Assembly: GCF_000473265.1 (NCBI RefSeq)
Contig: NZ_KI421511.1
Span: forward strand, 7,023,909 to 7,087,908
Direction of reading: 5' to 3'
DNA: 64,000 nucleotides
Origin: Amycolatopsis thermoflava N1165
Lineage (GTDB): Bacteria; Actinomycetota; Actinomycetes; Mycobacteriales; Pseudonocardiaceae
The notes beneath the pieces were generated by a model. The model had not been told where the DNA came from. It worked only from the letters and a program-made list of their open reading frames with translations, and searched no databases. Shown one piece after another: positions 9,328 through 18,449 of this stretch (position 1 is the stretch's first letter; every line of letters begins with the position of its first letter). The position numbers and the translations under genes were made by a program.

Positions 9328-12287
9328 GACTGCACCGGCTGGAGGTGGCGGCCTTCGGACCGTACCGGTCCCGCGAGGTCGTCGACTTCGACGCGCTCGG
9401 CGCCGACGGGCTCTTCCTGCTGCACGGGGACACCGGCGCGGGCAAGACGACGCTGCTGGACGCGGTGGCGTTCGCGTTGTTCGGCACGGTTCCCGGCGCG
9501 CGCGGTCAGGTCAAGCGCCTGCGCTGCGACCTGGCGGATCCGGACGAGCCGACCGAGGTCGTGCTCGAACTGACCGTGCAGGGGCAGCGGCTGCGGTTGC
9601 AACGCAGCCCCGAATACCAGCGTCCGAAACGGCGCGGCGAGGGAACGACGACGCAGCAGGCGAAGGCGGTGCTCCGGTGGGTCGGTCCGCCGCCCGCCGG
9701 CCAGCCCCCCGAGGGCCTGACGCGGATAGACGAGGTCGGCCGCGCGGTCCAGCGTCTGCTCGGGATGAGCGCCGAGCAGTTCTTCCAGGTCGTGCTGTTG
9801 CCGCAGGGCGAGTTCGCCCGGTTCCTGCGCGCGGACACCGACGAGCGCGAGAAGCTGCTGGAGAGGCTCTTCGGCACCAAGCGGTTCGCCGAGGTCGAGG
9901 GCTGGTTCCGGGAGCGGAGGGCGGACCGGCGGCGCGAACTCGACCAGCAGCGCCAGGAACTGCGCGAATGGACGGCGCGGTTCGCCCAGGTGGCCGGGGA
10001 GGACGTGCCCGAAGAGGACATCGCGGGCTGGGTCGCACGCACCGGCGAGCGGATCCGGACCAGCGTGGAGCAGGCCCGCGACGACGAGAAACGCGCGAGG
10101 GCGGCACGCGAATCGGCTGATGAGCTGCTGGCCGAGCGGCTGTCGGCGGCGGAACGCGTCCGCCGGGTCCGGGAGGCGCACCGGCGGCTCGCGGCGTTGG
10201 CCGAGCAGGAAGAGGAACGGACGCGCTGGGCTGCCGAGCTCGAGGCGGCGAGGCGGGCGGCGGCGGTGGTGGGTGTCGCGGCACAGGCGGACCGGTGCGC
10301 GGCGCAGCTGGACGAAGCCCGCGAGGCCGAGGAACGCAAGGCAGCAGCCCTCGCGGCGACCGGATTCACGGACGTGCAGGCGGACACCGCGCACTTGCGC
10401 AAGCTGTCCGGGAAGCTGCGCGAGGAGGCCGGTGCGCTCGCCGGGCTGGTGGCCGAGGCCGAGCAGCAGGTGCGCGATCAACGGGACATCGAGCGCCACG
10501 CCGAGGCAGCGAGCGAGGCCAGGGCACGCGTGCAGGTGCTCGGGGAAAAGCTGGCGGGCATCCCGGAGCGTGTGCGAGACCTGCGGGAGCGCCTCGACGT
10601 CGCGATCGACGCCGAGGCGAAGCTCGGTGAGGTCCGCAAGCGCGAGTCCGAACTGGTCGCCGCGGTCCGGGACGCGGAGCGCCTGCCCGCGGCCGAGCGC
10701 GCCGTGGCGGATGCCGGAGCGGCGGCCCGGGAGGCCATCGACCAGCACCAGGAGGCGCGTGAACGGTTCCTCGAGCTGCGGAGGTGGCGGCTCGACGGCA
10801 TGGCGGCCGAGCTGGCGTCCCGGTTGACGTCCGGCTCGCCGTGCCCGGTGTGTGGTTCCTCCGATCACCCGGCTCCGGCCATGGCCGCGCCGGAGGCCGT
10901 TTCACCGGAGCAGGAGCAGGCGGCGGAAGAGGCGGAGAGCCGGGCGGAGCGGCGCCGCAAGTCGGCGGAGGCGGCCAAGCACGACGCCGAAACGAAGCTC
11001 GCGGCGCTGCGTGAGCGTCTGCGGGGCCGGGACGGCGCGCAGCTGACCGAGGAACTTTCCTTGCTGCGCAGGGAGATCGCCGGGCTCGACGCGCTGGCAC
11101 AACAGCGGGCGCCGCTCGCGAAGCAGGTGCAGGCAGCCGAGACCGAGCAACGGGAGCTGGAAGCGAAGCGTGCGGCCGAACTGCAGGCGGCCACGGCCGC
11201 CGAGACCCAGCACCGGGCGCTGACCGAGCGCGTCGCTGAACGCGCCCGGCGCCTGGACGAAGCGCGCGGTGACCACCCCGACGTCGCCGCCCGCCGCGCG
11301 CACCTGACGGGGATCGCGCGGGCGCTGGACGCCCTGGCCGAGGCGCGGTCCGCGGCCGCTAGCGCCGCCGAACAGCTCGAGCGTCAGCGCGCCGACGTTC
11401 GGGAAGCGCTGTGGCGGGCCGGTTTCGAGACCGTGGAGGAGATGCGGGCCGCCGCGCGTGACGAGGCGACGGTCCGTGATCTGGAGAAGCGACTGGCCGA
11501 TGCCCGTGCGGCGGAGGCGGCGGCGCGCGCCACGCTGAACGAGCCCGAGCTGTTCGGGGTGGGGCCGGACGACGAGGTGGACGTCGAGTCGGCCAGGGCG
11601 AAGGCACAGGCGGCGCGGGAACGGGCCGAGGCTGCGGTCGCTGTCCTGCGGTCGGCGACGGCCCAAGCCGATGCGCTGGGCACGCTGGCCGAGCGGCTGG
11701 CGGCCGCCACCGAGCGGCTGCGGCCCCTGGAAGAGGAGTTCGCCGAGCTCGACGCGCTGACCGACGTGGTCAACGGGCGCGGGCAGAACGCGCGGAAGAT
11801 GTCGCTGCGGTCGTACGTGCTGGCGGCACGGCTGGAAGAGGTGGCCATCGCCGCGACGGCGCGGTTGCAGACGATGAGCCAGGGCCGCTACTCGTTCGTG
11901 CACTCCGATGCGGCCGGATCGCACGGCACGAGGGGTGGCCTGGGACTGGACGTGCTGGACGACTTCTCCGGCACGGTCCGTCCGGCGAAGACGCTGTCCG
12001 GCGGGGAGTCGTTCCTCGCGTCACTGTCGCTGGCCCTCGGGCTGGCCGACGTGGTCGCGGCGGAGACCGGCGGCTCGCTGCTGGACACGTTGTTCGTCGA
12101 CGAGGGCTTCGGGACGCTCGACTCCGAAACCCTCGACGTGGTGATGAACATCCTCGACGAGCTGCGGGCCGGTGGCCGGGTGGTCGGCCTGGTGTCCCAC
12201 GTGGAGGAGCTGCGGCAGCGGATCCCGACCCGGTTGCGGGTGCGCAAGTCCCGCACCGGGTCGAGTTTGGAGCTGCAGATGGCGTGA
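9324..12287 (+). CDS. sbcC: Exonuclease subunit SbcC (Rad50-type SMC ATPase)
   Basis: The 987-residue partner of SbcD has the Rad50 layout. Walker A GDTGAGKTT is near residue 35, a long Glu/Arg/Ala-rich coiled coil fills most of the protein, and a zinc hook CPVC at 507-510 sits near the middle. The second coiled arm is followed by the ABC signature LSGGESFLASLS (about 890) and Walker B LFVDEGFGTLD (about 920). The hook lets two complexes dimerise. The ATG overlaps the sbcD stop, and any longer frame upstream lies inside sbcD and is a shadow. Confidence 0.97.
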   Translation: MRLHRLEVAAFGPYRSREVVDFDALGADGLFLLHGDTGAGKTTLLDAVAFALFGTVPGARGQVKRLRCDLADPDEPTEVVLELTVQGQRLRLQRSPEYQRPKRRGEGTTTQQAKAVLRWVGPPPAGQPPEGLTRIDEVGRAVQRLLGMSAEQFFQVVLLPQGEFARFLRADTDEREKLLERLFGTKRFAEVEGWFRERRADRRRELDQQRQELREWTARFAQVAGEDVPEEDIAGWVARTGERIRTSVEQARDDEKRARAARESADELLAERLSAAERVRRVREAHRRLAALAEQEEERTRWAAELEAARRAAAVVGVAAQADRCAAQLDEAREAEERKAAALAATGFTDVQADTAHLRKLSGKLREEAGALAGLVAEAEQQVRDQRDIERHAEAASEARARVQVLGEKLAGIPERVRDLRERLDVAIDAEAKLGEVRKRESELVAAVRDAERLPAAERAVADAGAAAREAIDQHQEARERFLELRRWRLDGMAAELASRLTSGSPCPVCGSSDHPAPAMAAPEAVSPEQEQAAEEAESRAERRRKSAEAAKHDAETKLAALRERLRGRDGAQLTEELSLLRREIAGLDALAQQRAPLAKQVQAAETEQRELEAKRAAELQAATAAETQHRALTERVAERARRLDEARGDHPDVAARRAHLTGIARALDALAEARSAAASAAEQLERQRADVREALWRAGFETVEEMRAAARDEATVRDLEKRLADARAAEAAARATLNEPELFGVGPDDEVDVESARAKAQAARERAEAAVAVLRSATAQADALGTLAERLAAATERLRPLEEEFAELDALTDVVNGRGQNARKMSLRSYVLAARLEEVAIAATARLQTMSQGRYSFVHSDAAGSHGTRGGLGLDVLDDFSGTVRPAKTLSGGESFLASLSLALGLADVVAAETGGSLLDTLFVDEGFGTLDSETLDVVMNILDELRAGGRVVGLVSHVEELRQRIPTRLRVRKSRTGSSLELQMA

Positions 12288-12290
12288 ACT

Positions 12291-12800
12291 TCAGGAGCGG
12301 TACGGGGTTTCGTGGTCGAGCAGCCAGCGCTTGACGTCGACTCCCCAGCGGAAGCCGCCCAGCGCGCCACCGATGCGAAGCACCCGGTGGCAGGGCACGA
12401 ACAGCGCCGCGGCGTTGCGGGCGCAGGCCGAGGCCGCGGCGCGGACGGCGGCGGGACGGCCGGCGAGGGCGGCGTACTCGGTGTAGGTGACCGGCTTGCC
12501 GGCGGGCACCGTGCGCAGCACGTCCCACGCGTGCTGCAGGAACTCGCCGGACCGCTGGCGCACGGGAATGTCGTCGATCGCGTCCAGTTCACCGTCGTGG
12601 TAGCGGCGGACCGCGGTGCTGACCGCACCGAGGTCGCGCTTCTCACGGAGGTCGGACGGGCGCAGGGAGGGGGAGATCTGGGGAGTCAGTTCGCCGAGGT
12701 CGGCGGTCCAGCCGGAGGCCAGGACGGCGCCGTCGCTCGCGACGATGGCGGTGAACGGTCCGATCCGGGTGTCGGTCGTGGACCAGTGGGCGATGCTCAT
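12291..12800 (-). CDS. ogt: Methylated-DNA--protein-cysteine methyltransferase
   Basis: The 169-residue suicide repair enzyme moves methyl groups from O6-methylguanine to its own cysteine. The active site PCHRV has its acceptor Cys at 137, and the downstream GALGGFRWG segment is also typical. Its ATG lies 21 bp after the ada-alkA stop with an AAGGAG site, so the two alkylation-repair genes form one operon. It ends three bases from the convergent sbcC stop. The neighbouring Ada protein lacks an Ogt domain, so this protein supplies the activity the fused E. coli Ada carries itself. Confidence 0.95.
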   Translation of the reverse strand: MSIAHWSTTDTRIGPFTAIVASDGAVLASGWTADLGELTPQISPSLRPSDLREKRDLGAVSTAVRRYHDGELDAIDDIPVRQRSGEFLQHAWDVLRTVPAGKPVTYTEYAALAGRPAAVRAAASACARNAAALFVPCHRVLRIGGALGGFRWGVDVKRWLLDHETPYRS

Positions 12801-12821
12801 GTCGGTTCTCCTTGACGGGGT

Positions 12822-14324
12822 TCAGGCTTGGCTGGAGCGCCACAGGTACATGCCGGCGTAGGACCGCCAGGGCCGCCACGCCTGTGCGCGTTCGTTGAGT
12901 GCGGGGATGTCGTCGGCGATGCCGAGGGCGGCCGCGCCCTTGCGGAGGACGAGGTCGCCGGTGAGCAGCACGTCGGGAGCGCCGAGGACGCGCATTAGCA
13001 CGTAGTCGGCGGTCCAAGGGCCGATGCCGGTGAGGGCGAGGAGTTCGGCTCGCAGTTCGGCGGGATCGCGTCCGACGTGCACGTCGACGTCACCGGAGGC
13101 GAGTGCGGCGGCGGCGCCGAGGATGGCGTCGATCCGGCGCTTCGGGCCGCGCAGCACCTCGTGGCCACGCTCGGCCACCGCCTCGGCGGTGGGGAACAGC
13201 AGGAGGTCTTGCTGCCACGGGACCGGTTCGCCGAGCGCCGCGGTGAGGCGGCCGGCGGCGGTGCGCGCGGCGGCGACCGAGACCTGCTGGCCGAGCATGG
13301 CGCGCAGCACCAGCTCGAAACCGTCGGCGGCGCCGGGGACGCGGATGCCCGGGGTCGCGGCGACCGCCGGGGCCAGAGCCGGATCGCCGGCGAGCACGCG
13401 CGCGACGGCCTCGGGGTCGGCGTCCAGGTCCAGCAGGCGCCGGGCCCGGGTGACGGCCGCGCCGAGGTCGCGGACGTCGGCGAGCCGCAGGTCGCAGCGC
13501 ACGTGCCCGTCCTGTGGCGTCAGCGTCACCGTCGCGGCGCCGTGCGGGAGGCGGAGGGTGCGGGCGTAGCTGTGCTCGTCGACGGACTCCACGCCGGGCA
13601 CGGCCCGGGCGGCGAAGAAGCCGAGGAGCCCGGCGGCGTCGAACGGCGGGCGGAACGGCAGTCGCAGGGACAGCCGGGTCCCGGCCGTGCCCGCTTCGGG
13701 CTCGGCCGCACCTGCCCGGCGGCGTGCCGCGGCCGCGGCGGTGCGCAGCTGCGACGGAGTGCGGGCGAAGACCTCGCGGATGGTGTCGTTGAACTGCCGG
13801 ACGCTGGCGAAGCCGGCCGCGAACGCGACGTCGGCCAGTGGCAGCTCGGACAGCTCGATGAGCAGCCGCGCCGAATGCGCCCGGTGCGCGCGGGCCAGTG
13901 CCAGCGGTCCCGCGCCGAGCTCGGCGGTGAGGACCCGGCCGAGCTGCCGCTCGGAGTAGCCGAGGCGGCGGGCCAGGCCGGGCACGCCCTCGCGCTCGAC
14001 GACCCCGTCGGCGATCAGCCGCATGGCCCGTGCGGCGAGGTCGGCGCGCACGTTCCACTCCGGTGAGCCGGGCACGGCATCCGGCAGGCAGCGGCGGCAG
14101 GCGCGGAATCCGGCGGCTTGCGCCGCGGCGGCGGTCGGGTAGAACCGCACGTTCTCCTGCCGCGGGGTGAGCGCCGGGCAGGACGGCCGGCAGTAGATGC
14201 CGGTGGTGCGCACGGCCGTGATGAACTGGCCGTCGAAGCGGGCGTCGCGCGAGGCGACGGCGCGGTAGCACCGCTCGTTGTCGCGCCAGAGTGCCTGCTC
14301 GGCCGGTGCGGCGATGGCTGTCAT
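12822..14324 (-). CDS. Ada-type regulator fused to AlkA 3-methyladenine glycosylase
   Basis: This is a 500-residue multidomain protein. Residues about 10-85 form the Ada zinc domain with cysteines at 45, 49, 76 and 79 ([12 protein letters not shown]); Cys45 would accept methyl from DNA phosphotriesters. Residues about 95-195 are an AraC-type helix-turn-helix region ([38 protein letters not shown]). The rest is an AlkA-type glycosylase with a helix-hairpin-helix segment ([18 protein letters not shown]). Methylation of the sensor should activate the operon, including ogt downstream. This domain order is common in actinobacteria. Confidence 0.94.
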   Translation of the reverse strand: MTAIAAPAEQALWRDNERCYRAVASRDARFDGQFITAVRTTGIYCRPSCPALTPRQENVRFYPTAAAAQAAGFRACRRCLPDAVPGSPEWNVRADLAARAMRLIADGVVEREGVPGLARRLGYSERQLGRVLTAELGAGPLALARAHRAHSARLLIELSELPLADVAFAAGFASVRQFNDTIREVFARTPSQLRTAAAAARRRAGAAEPEAGTAGTRLSLRLPFRPPFDAAGLLGFFAARAVPGVESVDEHSYARTLRLPHGAATVTLTPQDGHVRCDLRLADVRDLGAAVTRARRLLDLDADPEAVARVLAGDPALAPAVAATPGIRVPGAADGFELVLRAMLGQQVSVAAARTAAGRLTAALGEPVPWQQDLLLFPTAEAVAERGHEVLRGPKRRIDAILGAAAALASGDVDVHVGRDPAELRAELLALTGIGPWTADYVLMRVLGAPDVLLTGDLVLRKGAAALGIADDIPALNERAQAWRPWRSYAGMYLWRSSQA

Positions 14325-14430
14325 GGGTTCGATCCTGCCAGCAGGTCAGGCGCCTGACTGGCGGAATTCCGACATGGCCGTGAACGGGCGGCCCGGTCGG
14401 GCCGTGGGCCCGCCCCGTAGACTTCGGGCC

Positions 14431-15513
<1,083 letters not shown>

Positions 15514-15535
15514 GCCGGCCTGCGGCGCCGATGGG

Positions 15536-16155
15536 TCACGCGGGATCGCGCGTCGACATGCGGGTGGGTGCGTTGCCCAGGAGGGCAGGCATCCGGGTGT
15601 CGGCGAGTTTGAACAGCGCCGCGAACGCCAGGGCGAGCACCACGACGAGCCCCGCGTTGTGGATGGCTGCTCCAAGGCCCAGTTCGGTCACGTCCAGGAA
15701 CGGGTACGGGTACCAGTCGGTGAAGGCGCCCGCGACCGTCGACCACGAGATCCGCGCGCGGCCCGAACAGCAGCCACGCCGCGATCGTCGCCCGCGGGGA
15801 GATGTAGTGGAAGCCGATGGTCGCGGACAGGGCGGCTCCGGGTGAGGTGCACCTGGGGGGCCAGCACGATCGCGAACACCAATGAGGATCCCCAGGAGCG
15901 CGTCCAGCCGCACCACGCGCCAGACCGGGCCGTCCAAAGTGGGGCGCCACACCGGCACCGGAGCAGCGGCGAGCACGACCATGTCGCTCTCGACGGTGCA
16001 GTAGCTGAAGAGCCGCCACAGGCGGACGCCAAGGCTGAGGCTTCCCCGGTCTGGCCGGAGTTCGCGTCCGCGCGGCCGGTGAAGATCAGCGTCAGCGGGA
16101 CGGCGAGCGAGGCGGTCACGCCGAGCGCGATGAGCCCGTGCCACCCGCGGGACAC
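15536..16155 (-). pseudogene. Pr6Pr-type integral membrane protein, broken by several frameshifts
   Basis: Pieces of one membrane protein appear in order but in different frames. From the GTG near 16155 come GWHGLIALGVTASLAVPLTL and TGRADANSGQTGE. Then follow VRLWRLFSY and VWRVVRLDALLGIL in a second frame, VFAIVLAPQVHLT in the first, ALSATIGFHYISP and AAWLLFGPRA in a third, and TDWYPYPFLDVTELGLGAA to the stop at 15536. At least four single-base indels are needed, and a stretch before TDWYPYPF seems lost. This is either a decayed gene or a run of sequencing errors; the number of breaks favours decay. Confidence 0.75.
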
Positions 16156-16189
16156 GGCCCAGGACGTTCGAGGCGCGGGAACCACGTGA

Positions 16190-16584
16190 CCGAAAGTAGC
16201 CCTCGATCCACGGAGCGCGAGCTCATGGCGTGAATGGCGACTCCGGGCGCGGGAGGTGGGGTGGCACGAGGGCAGTGGGGGTTCGGGCGGCTGGTGGCCC
16301 GTTCGCTGGTCCCGGGTGCGGGGTGGTGCCCGAGCCCAGTGGTCTCGGGCGAGTGGGGATATCGGGTGCGGGTTGCGGGCACGGGGCCTTGGGTGCGGTG
16401 GCGCGGGAAGGGCGAGGCTGCCTGCCGCGGCGGTGGGGGTGCCGGGCGGGCGGGGAGCGTAGCCCGCGTGCCGCGTGCCGCATGCCGGGTGCCGGGTGCC
16501 GGGTGTTGCGCGTCGTGCAGAGGCGGCGCGGGATCTGCTCGGGGGACAGGGCAGCCGCTGGCGGCTGGGCGACATCGGGAACAC
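16190..16584. other. Gene-free GC-rich spacer
   Basis: About 400 bp of very G-rich plus strand lie between the Pr6Pr pseudogene and the hairpin after the peptidase-like gene. Open frames cross it in several phases but have no family resemblance or ribosome site and look like chance. The only internal structure seen is a short 7-bp tandem array at 16468-16509. Confidence 0.6.
16468..16509 (+). repeat. 7-bp tandem repeat, six units
   Basis: Six consecutive 7-base units follow the pattern gtgccgc, gtgccgc, atgccgg, gtgccgg, gtgccgg, gtgttgc. The array is a simple-sequence tract in non-coding DNA, and its copy number could vary between isolates. Confidence 0.85.
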
Positions 16585-16619
16585 GAGAACGCCCAGGCGG
16601 GGGAAGCCTGGGCGTTCTC
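16585..16619 (-). terminator. Perfect 14-bp stem-loop after the LAS peptidase-like gene
   Basis: gagaacgcccaggc (16585-16598) and gcctgggcgttctc (16606-16619) pair perfectly around a 7-base loop. It lies 46 bp beyond the stop of the minus-strand gene at 16665. There is no long T run, as is common for actinobacterial terminators. Confidence 0.8.
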
Positions 16620-16664
16620 CGTGAACCGACGGGGCGCACGGGCAGTGCCCGCACGCCGCGCCGA

Positions 16665-17342
16665 TCAGCAGGTCACGTTCACCGTGCCGCTCGACTCGAA
16701 CGACACGTGCACGTGGTCGTAGTGGTTGGCCGTGGCGTCGCCGCGGTCTTCCATCGTCGACCAGCCGCTGCCGTCGTTGTAGCGCTGCCTCCAGATCACG
16801 TACTTGACGTTGAACTCGGACTGGTTGGCCAGCACGTAATCCGCGATGGCGTTGCCCGTGGAGGTGTCCACCATGAAGTCCAGCGCCAGGCCGCTGGGGT
16901 GGTCGCTCGTGCCGGAGCGGCCCGCTCGGCCGCCGATCTCGTCCACGCCGAACTTCGCGGCGATGTGGTTGCCCACCTTCGCCACGTGGGGCAGCGTGCC
17001 CTCGAGCACCGACGAGCAGGCGTTCGCCGCCTTGGTCGTCGTCTTCGGGGTCGTCGTCGTGGACTTCGGCGTCGACTTCGAAGTGGTCGACGGCGGGGGC
17101 GCCACGGACGGCGTCGTCGTCGACGGCGGGGGAGGCGGCGGCGGGGTGGTCGTGCTGCTCGACGTGCTCGTCGGGGCCGAGGTCGTCGGCAGCGGTTTCA
17201 TCTGCGCCGCCATGCTGGCCGTGTCCTGCCTGCTGAAGTTACCGGTCAGCCAGACCGCGAAGCCCAGCACGAACGCCGCGGCCAGGCCGATCGCCAGGGG
17301 GACTCTCAGCGATTTCGCTTTGGATCTATGTCGACCCACCAT
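16665..17342 (-). CDS. Membrane-anchored LAS/M15-type peptidase-like protein
   Basis: From the ATG at 17342 the protein has 225 residues. A basic N-terminus is followed by one membrane span (about 14-33), a Thr/Ser/Pro-rich linker (about 50-106) and an exported domain. The domain has SDHPSGLALDF (about 146-156) and HYDHVHV (about 207-213), matching the SxHxxGxAxD and HxH zinc motifs of LAS-type peptidoglycan peptidases such as VanY and M15 enzymes. Anchor, linker and domain suggest action on cell-wall peptide stems. An ATG 15 bases upstream is an alternative start. The active-site call is from motifs only. Confidence 0.78.
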   Translation of the reverse strand: MVGRHRSKAKSLRVPLAIGLAAAFVLGFAVWLTGNFSRQDTASMAAQMKPLPTTSAPTSTSSSTTTPPPPPPPSTTTPSVAPPPSTTSKSTPKSTTTTPKTTTKAANACSSVLEGTLPHVAKVGNHIAAKFGVDEIGGRAGRSGTSDHPSGLALDFMVDTSTGNAIADYVLANQSEFNVKYVIWRQRYNDGSGWSTMEDRGDATANHYDHVHVSFESSGTVNVTC

Positions 17343-17473
17343 TCGGAAGATCACCATTTTCGGGGAGGGGACTTTTCGGCCGTTCGGGGGATGGCCGCCC
17401 GTGACATTACGAATAGGACACGGAAATGTCACCAACGAGTGGTCATGGACACAGATCAACAGCGCATGAAAAA

Positions 17474-17497
17474 GGCCCGCCGGGGCACCGGCGGGCC
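17474..17497 (-). terminator. Rho-independent terminator after a 34-residue ORF
   Basis: ggcccgccgg (17474-17483) pairs perfectly with ccggcgggcc (17488-17497) around a 4-base loop. On the minus strand the stem is followed by a run of five T, a classic intrinsic terminator placed 16 bp after the small gene's stop. Confidence 0.85.
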
Positions 17498-17513
17498 GCT
17501 GACCTGCTGGGAC

Positions 17514-17618
17514 TCAGCCCAGCGCGGCGAGCACGAGAACGGCGAGCAGGGTGATGGCGGTGGCCAGGCCGGTGACCCAGGCGCGCTGGACGGGCGACAG
17601 GGCGGGCGTGCTGTTCAT
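17514..17618 (-). CDS. 34-residue single-span membrane peptide
   Basis: A short frame from the ATG at 17616-17618 encodes 34 residues: a polar N-terminus (MNSTPALSPVQRAW) and one hydrophobic span (about 15-33, GLATAITLLAVLVLAALG) ending at the stop. A GAGG ribosome site lies 11 bases before the ATG, and an intrinsic terminator follows directly, which supports a real transcription unit. Function is unknown. It is too small for most automatic gene finders. Confidence 0.55.
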   Translation of the reverse strand: MNSTPALSPVQRAWVTGLATAITLLAVLVLAALG

Positions 17619-17740
17619 GGCGGCGAACCTCGGGGTGAGCAGGGACTTCCGCGCGTGACAGCGCCCGCGACGCCCCCGTCGTTACAACCCGGCGGCCGAC
17701 GTGACCGAAATCACTCCTGCGGTCCCCGATGTCGCGCCGT

Positions 17741-17929
17741 CTACCAGAACACGGCACCCGCCGCGGCGATCATCAACCCGAACGCCAGCGTCCCGACCAC
17801 CACCGCCCGCGTCTCGCCCGGCGGTTCGACGGCGGCGGACGTGACCGCCGAAGCGGTCCCGGCGAGCACTCCCAGCAACAAGGCGACGGCGGCTCCCACG
17901 GCGGCCAGTCGCGTGACAACCTTCCTCAT
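17741..17929 (-). CDS. Small two-span membrane or exported protein
   Basis: This 62-residue protein starts at the ATG at 17927-17929, which has a GGAGGG ribosome site eight bases upstream. The N-terminus (MRKVVTRLAAVGAAVALLLG) looks like a signal peptide or first membrane span ending near TASAVTS; a second hydrophobic span (VVVGTLAFGLMIAAAGAVFW) ends the protein. I recognise no family. It lies between the pterin dehydratase gene and the 34-residue peptide, all on the minus strand. Confidence 0.6.
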   Translation of the reverse strand: MRKVVTRLAAVGAAVALLLGVLAGTASAVTSAAVEPPGETRAVVVGTLAFGLMIAAAGAVFW

Positions 17930-17993
17930 GGTGCGTTCCCTCCACCAGGGGCAACGCACGGGACCGGCCGCGAAGTTGCCGGTCCGGCCTAGA

Positions 17994-18284
17994 TCACAGC
18001 GCGTCGATCGTGCCGTCGATCTGTTCGGCGAGCGACACGTCCTTCGCGGTGATGCCGCCCGCCGAATGGGTGCTGCACCGGAACGTCACGGTGCGCCACC
18101 GGATGTCCATGTCCGGGTGGTGGTTCACGCCCTCGGCGATCTCGGCGACGCGGTTGACCACCGCGATGGCCTGCGGAAAGTCGGCGAGTTCGGCGGTGCG
18201 CTCCAGCGCGTCGCCCGCGCGCTGCCAGTACGGCAGCTTGTTGAGGGCCTCGGAGATCTCGGTTTCGCTCAGTAGTTCCGCCAT
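17994..18284 (-). CDS. 4a-hydroxytetrahydrobiopterin dehydratase (PCD/DCoH)
   Basis: The 96-residue enzyme dehydrates 4a-hydroxytetrahydropterin so it can be recycled. The active-site motif is visible: NHHPDMDI (54-61) followed by the second catalytic His in THSAGG (about 73) and KDVSLAEQID. I chose the ATG at 18284, which has GGAG five bases upstream; longer starts have no support. It is divergent from the TPP riboswitch and thiamine importer. No aromatic amino-acid hydroxylase is in the window, so the physiological partner is unknown. Confidence 0.92.
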   Translation of the reverse strand: MAELLSETEISEALNKLPYWQRAGDALERTAELADFPQAIAVVNRVAEIAEGVNHHPDMDIRWRTVTFRCSTHSAGGITAKDVSLAEQIDGTIDAL

Positions 18285-18325
18285 GTGCTCCATGGTGGTA
18301 CGGCGGCGGGTACGCTGCACGGTTG

Positions 18326-18411
18326 CCACGGGAGTCCGGGTCCACCGGGCTGAGAGGCGGGTTCGCCCGCGACCGTTCGCACCTGATCCGGATCATGCCG
18401 GCGCAGGGAGG
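18326..18411 (+). promoter_or_regulatory. TPP (THI-box) riboswitch
   Basis: The leader of the thiamine importer contains the conserved TPP aptamer elements in order: the P2/J2-3 core gggctgagagg (ctgaga at 18350-18355) and the 3' core acctgatccggatcatgccg (18381-18400) followed by gcgcagggagg. Spacing and sequence match the family. Bound thiamine pyrophosphate should reduce expression of thiBPQ. The ribosome site GGAG (18441-18444) lies 30 bases after the aptamer, so control could act on translation; no clear terminator is seen. Confidence 0.93.
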
Positions 18412-18449
18412 GCCCCGACCTTTCTCGCCGGAACGAGCGAGGAGTGGTC

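Noticed and set aside
16190-16664. Long open frames in the GC-rich spacer
   Set aside because: Three plus and two minus frames are open together with biased composition and no family signal, as expected by chance in very GC-rich DNA.
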